Part shown: positions 43,171 through 49,895 of the stretch, piece by piece
Numbering within the stretch: the stretch's first letter is position 1
Layout of the letters: each line of letters begins with the position of its first letter
DNA from: SGZJ01 sp949372955
Lineage (GTDB): Bacteria; Bacteroidota; Bacteroidia; Flavobacteriales; Flavobacteriaceae
Direction: 5' to 3'
Length of the DNA: 64,000 bases
Assembly (NCBI GenBank): GCA_949372955.1
Contig: CASIAX010000010.1
Span: 124,001 to 188,000, forward strand
Position numbers and translations under genes: made by a program
The notes under the pieces: generated by a model
The model's database searches: none
What the model saw: only the letters and a program-made list of their open reading frames with translations
Told to the model about the DNA's origin: nothing

Positions 43171-43856
43171 CAACAAAAGAAGATTATCTCTCTGGAAAAT
43201 TACTATTAATTGATAAACCGTTAAATTGGACTTCATTCCAAGTTGTAAATAAAATTAGATGGTTAATTAGAAATAAGTTTTCTCTAAAAAAAATAAAAGT
43301 AGGTCATGCGGGTACTTTAGACCCATTAGCTACTGGTTTATTAATAATTTGTACTGGGAAAATGACAAAAGAAATTTCTAAATTCCAAGTTCAAACTAAG
43401 AAATATACTGGAACTTTTCTTTTAGGAACTACTACCCCATCTTATGACCTTGAAACAAAGCCAAACAAAACATTCCCTATAGATCATGTAACTGAAGATT
43501 TAATTAATAAAAGTGTCCAAAAATTTATTGGTAAAATAAAACAAAAGCCACCAATTTTTTCTGCTATCAAAAAAAATGGAAAAAGGCTCTATCAATCAGC
43601 TAGATGCGGTGAGGATGTCATAATTGATGATCGAGAAATTGAAATATTTAGTTTTAATATTTTGAAAATTGATATCCCAAACATAGATTTTGAAGTCGAA
43701 TGCAGTAAGGGAACTTATATAAGATCTTTAGCAAATGATTTTGGTAAAGAGTTAAGTTCTGGAGCTACATTGACTAAGCTAAAAAGAACTAAAATTGGAG
43801 AATACTCCATTGATAAATCCATTTCAGTTGATAAATTTATAAATAGTTTAAATTAA
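43167..43856 (+). CDS. truB: tRNA pseudouridine(55) synthase
   Basis: This 229-residue enzyme makes pseudouridine 55 in the T-loop of tRNA. Motifs are LLIDKPLNWTSFQVV, the catalytic GHAGTLDPLATGLL with the nucleophile Asp, KKYTGTFLLGTTT, KPPIFSAIKKNGKRLY, and SKGTYIRSLANDFG. The only plausible start is TTG 43167, which overlaps the uppP stop (TTGA), because the next Met is beyond the active site. The 3' end overlaps the convergent PPK2 gene by 4 nt. Confidence 0.94.
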   Translation: MTTKEDYLSGKLLLIDKPLNWTSFQVVNKIRWLIRNKFSLKKIKVGHAGTLDPLATGLLIICTGKMTKEISKFQVQTKKYTGTFLLGTTTPSYDLETKPNKTFPIDHVTEDLINKSVQKFIGKIKQKPPIFSAIKKNGKRLYQSARCGEDVIIDDREIEIFSFNILKIDIPNIDFEVECSKGTYIRSLANDFGKELSSGATLTKLKRTKIGEYSIDKSISVDKFINSLN

Positions 43857-44656
43857 AAAATAACTTCCTCAGATTCTAGATCTATGCTTTTCTTATAAGG
43901 AATTTTCTCTAGAAGGGTATTTATCGCTTCAGTTCGAGCATTTGTTTTTCTGTTCGCTTTTATAATATTCCATGGAGAGTTCATTGTATTTGTCTTGAGG
44001 AACATTTGGTCTTTATAATAAGTGTATTTATTCCATAATTCCTGAGCTTTACTATCTACACTACTATATTTCCATTTTTTTAAAGAGCTATTTTTAATAT
44101 CTTTAAACCTCTTCAATTGTTCTTCTTTGGAAATAGAAAAATAAAACTTGATCAAGTAGGTATTTGAATCAGTTATCATTTTTTCGAAATTATTAACTTG
44201 ATCCATAAAAGATAAATATTCAGCTTCGCTACAAAAACCATTAACAGGTTCTACAACTGCCCTATTATACCAACTTCTATCAAAAAAAACAATATTTCCT
44301 TTACTAGGGAAGTGATTCACATAACGTTGAAAATACCAACGGCTTCTTTCATTTTCTGTTGGCTTTGGCAATGCTACCACTTTGATTTTTCTTGGGTTAA
44401 GATGTTCAATAGTTCTTCTTATTGCACCACCTTTACCAGCAGAATCTCTGCCTTCAAAAATCACAATTACTTTTTTATCATTATTTGAAACCCATTTCTG
44501 TAATTTAATTAGCTCTATCTGTAATTTTTTTAAATTAAATTCATATTTGACATACCTCAGTGTTTTTGAAATTGTAGTATTCGGCTCGGTCAAAAGGTGC
44601 ACTAACGCCTTTTTAGTACTTAATAATTTTAAATCTTTTATAGAATACTTAGTCAT
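43853..44656 (-). CDS. ppk2: polyphosphate kinase 2 family protein, copy B
   Basis: This 267-residue protein is a one-domain PPK2 that moves phosphate between polyphosphate and nucleotides. Walker A is EGRDSAGKGGAIRR, the lid region has ALPKPTENERSRWYFQRY, and Walker B is VFFDRSWYNRAVVEPVNGF. The WKYSSVDSKAQELWNKYTYY segment and the final NPWNIIKAN-type stretch (here SPWNIIKANRKTNAR) also fit class I. It is directly downstream (no gap) of a second PPK2 gene with about half of its residues the same. Confidence 0.93.
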   Translation of the reverse strand: MTKYSIKDLKLLSTKKALVHLLTEPNTTISKTLRYVKYEFNLKKLQIELIKLQKWVSNNDKKVIVIFEGRDSAGKGGAIRRTIEHLNPRKIKVVALPKPTENERSRWYFQRYVNHFPSKGNIVFFDRSWYNRAVVEPVNGFCSEAEYLSFMDQVNNFEKMITDSNTYLIKFYFSISKEEQLKRFKDIKNSSLKKWKYSSVDSKAQELWNKYTYYKDQMFLKTNTMNSPWNIIKANRKTNARTEAINTLLEKIPYKKSIDLESEEVIF

Positions 44657-45457
44657 TTATAAATTCTTAACTGGTTTAGTGATTTTATCTCTAGTATCAT
44701 CGAAAATTGATAATACATGTCTAATTGACTCTAACCTTGAGCTTTGCTTATTGTCACTTTTTATAATAGTCCAGGGGTTTATTGAACCGTTAGTCTTAGT
44801 CAGCATTTTTTTCTTATATGTAGTGTAAATCTCCCATTTTTTTTGACCTTCTTTATCTACAATACTAAACTTCCAACGTTTAAGTGGGTTTGATAGTCTG
44901 ACGTTAAACCTTTGCTTTTGGGTTTGCTTTGTTATTGAAAACCAAAATTTAATTAATATTATATTTTCTTCTGTGATCATTTTTTCAAAATCGTTCACTT
45001 GATTCATAAAAATATTATACTCATCATCATTGCAAAAACCCATAACTGGCTCTACTATAGCACGATTATACCAACTTCTATCAAAAAATACTATCTCTCC
45101 ATTATTTGGTAGTTCTTTTATGTACCTCTGAAAATACCATTGACCCTTTTCTTTATCCGTAGGTTTGGGCAATGCAACCACTCTTGTAATTCTGGGATTT
45201 AAATGCTCAGTAAATCTCTTGATCGCACCTCCTTTGCCAGCTGCATCTCTACCTTCAAAGATGATACATACTTTTTTATTATTCTTATAAATCCAATTTT
45301 GGAGATCAACTAAAGAAGACTGTAATTCAAGAAGTTGATTGTTGTAATTAATGGTTTTTGCAATCGAACTATACTTGTCTTTTGACAATCTTTTTTTTAA
45401 TATTTTTAAAAAATTAGATTTATCTAAAAAATTTAATAAGTCATCAGAACTTAGCAT
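44657..45457 (-). CDS. ppk2: polyphosphate kinase 2 family protein, copy A
   Basis: This 266-residue PPK2 is the tandem paralogue of the next gene. It has EGRDAAGKGGAIKR (Walker A), ALPKPTDKEKGQWYFQRY (lid), VFFDRSWYNRAIVEPVMGF (Walker B), LKRWKFSIVDKEGQKKWEIY and NPWTIIKSDNKQSSRLE. Both copies keep the catalytic motifs, so both may be active, perhaps with different nucleotide or direction preference. It lies 3 nt after the AtoE-like transporter gene, in an operon that also includes DUF3127. Confidence 0.93.
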   Translation of the reverse strand: MLSSDDLLNFLDKSNFLKILKKRLSKDKYSSIAKTINYNNQLLELQSSLVDLQNWIYKNNKKVCIIFEGRDAAGKGGAIKRFTEHLNPRITRVVALPKPTDKEKGQWYFQRYIKELPNNGEIVFFDRSWYNRAIVEPVMGFCNDDEYNIFMNQVNDFEKMITEENIILIKFWFSITKQTQKQRFNVRLSNPLKRWKFSIVDKEGQKKWEIYTTYKKKMLTKTNGSINPWTIIKSDNKQSSRLESIRHVLSIFDDTRDKITKPVKNL

Positions 45458-45460
45458 GAA

Positions 45461-46846
45461 TTAAAATTTAAATACAATTAAACTTGAAATAAAAACTACT
45501 AATCCAACTAGCATAATAATTAGTGTATATGGTAAAATTTCCTTGGCCTTTAATTTCGTTATAGCTAGTAATGGTAAAGCCCAAAATGGTTGAAGCATAT
45601 TAGTAAGTTGATCTCCATAAGCTAACGCCATTACAACTTTTTGTATAGGTACATTTAACTCCGTGGCAGCTGCAATAACCACAGGTCCCTGAATAACCCA
45701 TTGACCACCCCCACTAGGAACAAATACATTTATTATCGCTGCACTAAAAAAAGTAAATATAGGTAGGGTAAATTCATTAGAAATAGATATAAAAAAGTCT
45801 GAAATAAATATTATCAATCCTGATTCTTTCATAATACCCATAATTCCAAAATATAAAGGAAATTGTATTAAAATACCTGAAGCTCCATTTATGGACAATT
45901 TTAATGCATTTAAAAAAGATTTAAAATTTGAATGTAATAGAACAGAAAGACCAAGCATAAAAAAGTTAAGACTGTTAGGCGTTACCTTAAACATAATTAA
46001 CTGATCTGAGTATTGATAAAAAAAAGCTATCAATAAAACTATAGCAAAAATGAAAGAAAATAATCTTGAGTTTTCTAAACCACTTAACTTAACTGAAGGC
46101 AAAGGTTTGCTATTGAGTTCAAGGGTTTTTAAAGTAGCATTATCAGTAGATGTGTTTTTAGATAAAAAATAAAAAGCAAGTGGCACTAAAACTAATAATA
46201 GCGAAAATGTTATTAGATTAGCATAACTTAAAACAGTTAAATCAAAATTTAAACTTGTTGGAAGATTTTCATATAAATATGAGTCTTCCCTAGAAGACAT
46301 TAAACTAAACAAGTGGTTGTCCTCAGCAACTTTAATAGGAGCTGAACCACTTATCCCAGAATGCCAAACCATCAACCCAACATATCCAGCTGCCCCAACT
46401 AAAGGGTAATTTAGCTCTATGTTGTTTTCAACAGAGTAATCTCCAATTTTTCTAGCTAAAATAGCTCCAAAAATAAGGCCTAACCCCCAATTAAAAAAAG
46501 CAACTAGCATTACAGAAAAGCTCACAATAACAACAGCTTTTTCGGTACTAGTTGCTTTTTTTGCAATTAATAATATTACTTTATTTACAGGTGCACTTAA
46601 CACTAAAATATTACCCAATACCAATATTAATATCATTTGATAGGCGAATACCAACAAGTCATTATTCCATATGCCTCTTTCCCAGGAGGATAAAATTTCT
46701 AAAAATGAAAGAGAAGAATCGGAATCGTTAAAACTAGAGAAAATGACAGCTAGAATAATTGTAGTAAAAGTTAATAATACAGCAATTATAAAAGGGGAAG
46801 GTAAAAACCTTTTAAAAAAATTTTCTATAAGTTTTGTTATATGCAT
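45461..46846 (-). CDS. AtoE-family short-chain fatty acid transporter
   Basis: This 461-residue protein has about 12 hydrophobic segments and the family N-terminus FLPSPFIIAVLLTFTTIILA. Other family stretches are FNWGLGLIFGAILARKI, GLMVWHSGISGSAPIKVAE and NVFVPSGGGQWVIQGPVV, then YGDQLTNMLQPFWALPLLAI. These match the AtoE/short-chain fatty acid permease family. It is placed 3 nt before PPK2 copy A and 2 nt after DUF3127. The substrate is inferred by family only. Confidence 0.87.
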   Translation of the reverse strand: MHITKLIENFFKRFLPSPFIIAVLLTFTTIILAVIFSSFNDSDSSLSFLEILSSWERGIWNNDLLVFAYQMILILVLGNILVLSAPVNKVILLIAKKATSTEKAVVIVSFSVMLVAFFNWGLGLIFGAILARKIGDYSVENNIELNYPLVGAAGYVGLMVWHSGISGSAPIKVAEDNHLFSLMSSREDSYLYENLPTSLNFDLTVLSYANLITFSLLLVLVPLAFYFLSKNTSTDNATLKTLELNSKPLPSVKLSGLENSRLFSFIFAIVLLIAFFYQYSDQLIMFKVTPNSLNFFMLGLSVLLHSNFKSFLNALKLSINGASGILIQFPLYFGIMGIMKESGLIIFISDFFISISNEFTLPIFTFFSAAIINVFVPSGGGQWVIQGPVVIAAATELNVPIQKVVMALAYGDQLTNMLQPFWALPLLAITKLKAKEILPYTLIIMLVGLVVFISSLIVFKF

Positions 46847-46848
46847 AT

Positions 46849-47223
46849 TTAAAATGGTAAGTCATCATGCTCTTCATTGTTAACATCAGTTGTTGTTTCA
46901 AATGAATTTAATGGAGCTGCTGGTGGCAATTGACTAGATTCCACTTCTTCACTTAATTTTTCAATACGCCAACCTTGAATAGAATTAAAGTATTTAATCT
47001 CGCCCTTTGGATTTTTCCACTCTCTTCCTCTTATATTAATACTAATCTTAACATCTTGTCCAATAGTATAATTGTTCAAAAGATCTACTTTGTCCTGAAC
47101 AAACTCTGTCATGATAGTCTGAGGGTATTGTTCATTTGTTGTTATTACTATTTCTCTTTTTTTGAAACTGTCTGTAATAGCTTGTGTATTACCAATCATT
47201 TTAATTTTTCCTTCTAATTCCAT
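46849..47223 (-). CDS. DUF3127 OB-fold-like protein with SSB-type C-terminal tip
   Basis: This 124-residue protein starts MELEGKIKMIGNTQ and continues SFKKREIVITTNEQYPQTIM, NYTIGQDVKISINIRGREW and FNSIQGWRIEKL, the DUF3127 pattern, which is expected to adopt an OB fold. After a Gln/Pro/Thr-rich linker it ends E-E-H-D-D-L-P-F. The SSB encoded at 61500 ends N-D-D-L-P-F. The shared acidic D-D-L-P-F tip is the part of SSB that recruits repair and replication proteins, so this protein probably binds single-stranded DNA or competes for those partners. It is the first gene of the operon with the AtoE-like and PPK2 genes. Confidence 0.88.
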   Translation of the reverse strand: MELEGKIKMIGNTQAITDSFKKREIVITTNEQYPQTIMTEFVQDKVDLLNNYTIGQDVKISINIRGREWKNPKGEIKYFNSIQGWRIEKLSEEVESSQLPPAAPLNSFETTTDVNNEEHDDLPF

Positions 47224-47337
47224 TTCGATTATTGATTAATTATTTATTTATTTGATTGACTAAAATAAAGATTTCTTATCATTTATATGTCATTATAGTT
47301 TGATATAATTAGATTATATTTATTTATAAATATTTTA

Positions 47338-47351
47338 CAAATTTAGTTTTG
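47338..47351. promoter_or_regulatory. overlapping divergent -7 boxes
   Basis: TAGTTTTG (47344-47351, plus) and TAAATTTG (47338-47345 read on the minus strand) overlap by two bases. Both fit TAnnTTTG. The plus box overlaps the TTG start of the histidine kinase, and the minus box would give DUF3127 a leader of about 108 nt. One or both may be chance. Confidence 0.3.
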
Positions 47352-48491
47352 AATAAAAAAAACAATATATCTAATTGGGTTTTAGTTTCCTTATCTCTGA
47401 TAATAATTACTATAATTTTATGGAACACTTTTTTGTTTTTTCAAAAATTCAAAACTGAAGAAAGAGCAAAAATGGAAATTTGGTCATTAGCTCAAATAGA
47501 ACTAACTAAATCCTTTGAAGACGATAATATTTCTAATCTTACCTTAGAAGTTTTGAGAAACAACTCGACGACTCCTATGATAAAAGTGAATAAAAATGGA
47601 GAAATAGAATTTAATAATATAAATAATTTAAATTCCAAAGATTCAATTAAAATTAGTAAGCTAATAAGAAAGTTTAAAAGTGAAAACAAACCAATTAAAA
47701 TTTCTTATAATAATGAAGTTATAGAAACTCTTTACTACGGAAATTCTGATGTAATAAATAAATTAAAATATTATCCTTTAGCACTAATCCTAATAATTTT
47801 ATTATTTATATCATTAATTTACTTTTACTATAAAAGCTCTAAGAGCGCTAGCCTTAATATGCTATGGACAGGGATGGCAAAAGAAACTGCTCACCAAATT
47901 GGAACTCCTTTGACATCTCTAATGGGGTGGGTTGAGATTTTAAAAAATAAAAATATAGACCCAAACTATATCACAGAAATTAATAAAGATATTGATCGAT
48001 TAAATATTATAAGTGAACGGTTTAATAAAATTGGTTCAAAACCAGTTTTAAAAAAATATAACTTATCTAGTTTAACAAAAGAGTCCTTAGATTATTTACA
48101 AACAAGACTCTCCAATAAAGTAAAAATTGAGTTCAAATCTAAAGACACAAACTTAGACTGTCTAATTAACGAACAGCTTTATAGCTGGACAATTGAAAAT
48201 ATTATAAAAAATAGTGTAGATGCAATCAAGGGAGATGGCAATATTATTGTTAGTATTGTTGAGCAAAAAACAACCTTAGAGGTCTCAATAACTGATAATG
48301 GAAGTGGGATAAACAAAAACGAATTTAAAAAAATATTTAATCCTGGTTATACTAGTAAAAAACGAGGTTGGGGTCTTGGATTATCTTTATCAAAAAGGAT
48401 TATCGAAGATTATCACAATGGTAAAATATTTGTAAAATACTCAGAAAAAAATGTGAAGACTATAATTCAAATTGAATTAAACAAAGTATAG
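47349..48491 (+). CDS. sensor histidine kinase
   Basis: This 380-residue kinase has a signal-anchor helix (about 10-32), a short extracytoplasmic part (33-141), a second helix (142-162) and a cytoplasmic kinase. The phospho-acceptor is His182 in AKETAHQIGTPLTSLMGW, and the ATPase domain has ENIIKNSVDAI, DNGSGI and GWGLGLSLSKRI. The NtrB-like H-box MAKETAHQIGTPL is common in Flavobacteria kinases that have no adjacent regulator gene. Start is TTG 47349, but it overlaps a -7-like box; no in-frame ATG precedes the first helix. The 3' end overlaps the HIT gene by 25 nt. Confidence 0.9.
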   Translation: MNKKNNISNWVLVSLSLIIITIILWNTFLFFQKFKTEERAKMEIWSLAQIELTKSFEDDNISNLTLEVLRNNSTTPMIKVNKNGEIEFNNINNLNSKDSIKISKLIRKFKSENKPIKISYNNEVIETLYYGNSDVINKLKYYPLALILIILLFISLIYFYYKSSKSASLNMLWTGMAKETAHQIGTPLTSLMGWVEILKNKNIDPNYITEINKDIDRLNIISERFNKIGSKPVLKKYNLSSLTKESLDYLQTRLSNKVKIEFKSKDTNLDCLINEQLYSWTIENIIKNSVDAIKGDGNIIVSIVEQKTTLEVSITDNGSGINKNEFKKIFNPGYTSKKRGWGLGLSLSKRIIEDYHNGKIFVKYSEKNVKTIIQIELNKV

Positions 48492-48874
48492 GTAGTGCTT
48501 ATTTTTTTTGCTAACGATTCAAATTCTTCATGACTTAATTTAACTTTCTTAATAAACTGCATATCTTCCATATTTGAAATAGGTATCAAATGTACATGAA
48601 CATGAGGAACCTCTAGTCCAATTATGGACATACCAATTTTTTTGCATTCAACAACTTCTTTAATAGCTAAAGCTACATTTCTTGAAAAGGACATTAATTT
48701 AGTATAAATATTTTTATCAAGATCTAAGAAGTGATCTGTCTCAATTTTAGGGACACACAGCGTATGACCAATAGAATTTGGATTGATATCTAAAAAAGCA
48801 ATAAAGTCCTTGTCTTCTGCTATTTGATAGCAAGAAATTTCTTTAGAAATTATTTTAGAAAAAATAGATGCCAC
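48467..48874 (-). CDS. HIT-family nucleotide hydrolase/transferase
   Basis: This 135-residue protein has the histidine triad HVHVHLIPI preceded by SIIGLEVPH, and the N-terminal FSKIISKEISCYQIAEDKDFIAFLDINP that is typical of HinT/PKCI proteins. These cleave purine nucleoside phosphoramidates. The protein stops close to the triad, a usual length. The gene start overlaps the greA stop by one base, so the two form an operon. The 3' end overlaps the histidine kinase gene. Confidence 0.94.
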   Translation of the reverse strand: MASIFSKIISKEISCYQIAEDKDFIAFLDINPNSIGHTLCVPKIETDHFLDLDKNIYTKLMSFSRNVALAIKEVVECKKIGMSIIGLEVPHVHVHLIPISNMEDMQFIKKVKLSHEEFESLAKKISTTYTLFNSI

Positions 48875-49347
48875 TATCTTGATATTTCAGTTATAACAAA
48901 TTGAATAGTTCCATTAGGAACTTTAATTTCAGCTTCATCGCCCAAAGACTTACCTAATAGCCCCTTGCCTATTGGTGAATTGATTGATAACTTGCCCGAT
49001 GATAAATCAGCTTCTCCATCTGCAACCAATGTATATGCCATTTCCATACCATTTGCTTTATTTTTAATTTTAATCTTAGATAAAACTAAAACTTTAGAGT
49101 TATCTAATTGAGATTCATCAATTACTCTAGCTCCAGACAATGTTTCTTCTAGCTTTGATATTTTCATTTCTAACATTCCTTGAGCTTCTTTTGCAGCATC
49201 ATATTCTGCATTTTCACTCAAATCACCTTTATCTCTTGCTTCGCCTATGGCATTAGAAGCTCTTGGTCTTTCAATATCTTTTAAATGACTTAATTCATTT
49301 CTTAATTTCTTTAACCCTTCTTCGGTATAATATGATATATTACTCAT
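48874..49347 (-). CDS. greA: transcription elongation factor GreA
   Basis: This 157-residue protein has the coiled-coil tip with DKGDLSENAEYDAAKEAQ and EARDKGDLSE, then the C-terminal FKBP-like domain with SPIGKGLLGKSLGDEAEIKVPNG. It rescues backtracked RNA polymerase by stimulating transcript cleavage. It precedes the HIT gene. A TATATTTG box lies 65 nt upstream and the leader begins with a 7-bp hairpin, described separately. Confidence 0.97.
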   Translation of the reverse strand: MSNISYYTEEGLKKLRNELSHLKDIERPRASNAIGEARDKGDLSENAEYDAAKEAQGMLEMKISKLEETLSGARVIDESQLDNSKVLVLSKIKIKNKANGMEMAYTLVADGEADLSSGKLSINSPIGKGLLGKSLGDEAEIKVPNGTIQFVITEISR

Positions 49348-49383
49348 TACATTATAATTAATTAAACCTTCTTATATAAACAC

Positions 49384-49419
49384 AAAAAATCTCGTTCACA
49401 CGAGATACAATCAAATATA
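49384..49419 (-). promoter_or_regulatory. greA promoter -7 box with 5'-terminal hairpin in the leader
   Basis: On the minus strand TATATTTG (49412-49419) is a perfect TAnnTTTG. From about 49406 the leader can form ATCTCGT/ACGAGAT (7 bp, 4-nt loop, 49389-49406), followed by six T (49384-49389). With a start site about 6 nt after the -7 box, the transcript would begin with the hairpin. It could stabilise the mRNA or act as an attenuator. Confidence 0.55.
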
Positions 49420-49462
49420 CAAAATATTTAAATGAAAAATCTTTTTGTTGTAATTTCACGAA

Positions 49463-49894
49463 ATGAAAAAAATCACAATACTTATAATGTTTATAATTCC
49501 CTTAACATTTTCATGTGAAAAAGATGAAGTTTCATCTCAATGTAGGTACTTAGCTAATATTGGAGTCAACTATGAGGTTAATTTAAATTTGCCTCAATAC
49601 AACCAATTAAACTTCATAAGTAATTCAGTTTATATTCCTAATATCGGAAATGGAGGTATAATAGTCACAAATTCTGGCACTGGGTATTTAGCTTGGGATG
49701 CGAGTGACCCTAACCGAATACCTACAAGCTGTTCAACAATGACTATTAATGGACTAGAATGTGTAAGTAATTGCCCTGATGAAAACTCATATAGTCTTAT
49801 TACAGGGCAATCTTTAGGAATAGCTCTAGAATGCGGTCTTAAAGCTTATAGAGTAGAAATTAATGGCAGCAACCTATTTATTTCTAATTTTTAA
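49463..49894 (+). CDS. small lipoprotein with degenerate Rieske-like pattern
   Basis: This 143-residue lipoprotein (lipobox TFSC, Cys18) has strands around IGNGGIIVTNSG, GYLAWDASDPNRIPTSC, then ECVSNCPDENSYSLITGQS, and ends LKAYRVEINGSNLFISN. The layout of two loops with Cys and a final strand pair is like a Rieske domain, but the His ligands of CxH/CxxH are absent, so no cluster would bind. I do not recognise a function. It stands alone, divergent from greA and convergent with the TonB-dependent receptor gene (1 nt apart). Confidence 0.75.
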   Translation: MKKITILIMFIIPLTFSCEKDEVSSQCRYLANIGVNYEVNLNLPQYNQLNFISNSVYIPNIGNGGIIVTNSGTGYLAWDASDPNRIPTSCSTMTINGLECVSNCPDENSYSLITGQSLGIALECGLKAYRVEINGSNLFISNF

Positions 49895-49895
49895 T

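Noticed and set aside
44382..44828. A 148-codon plus-strand frame opposite the PPK2 genes
   Set aside because: It lies antisense to two conserved PPK2 genes and has no family features.
47349..48491. A partner response regulator for the histidine kinase
   Set aside because: None is encoded next to it; the neighbouring genes are DUF3127, HIT and greA, so it is an orphan kinase in this window.
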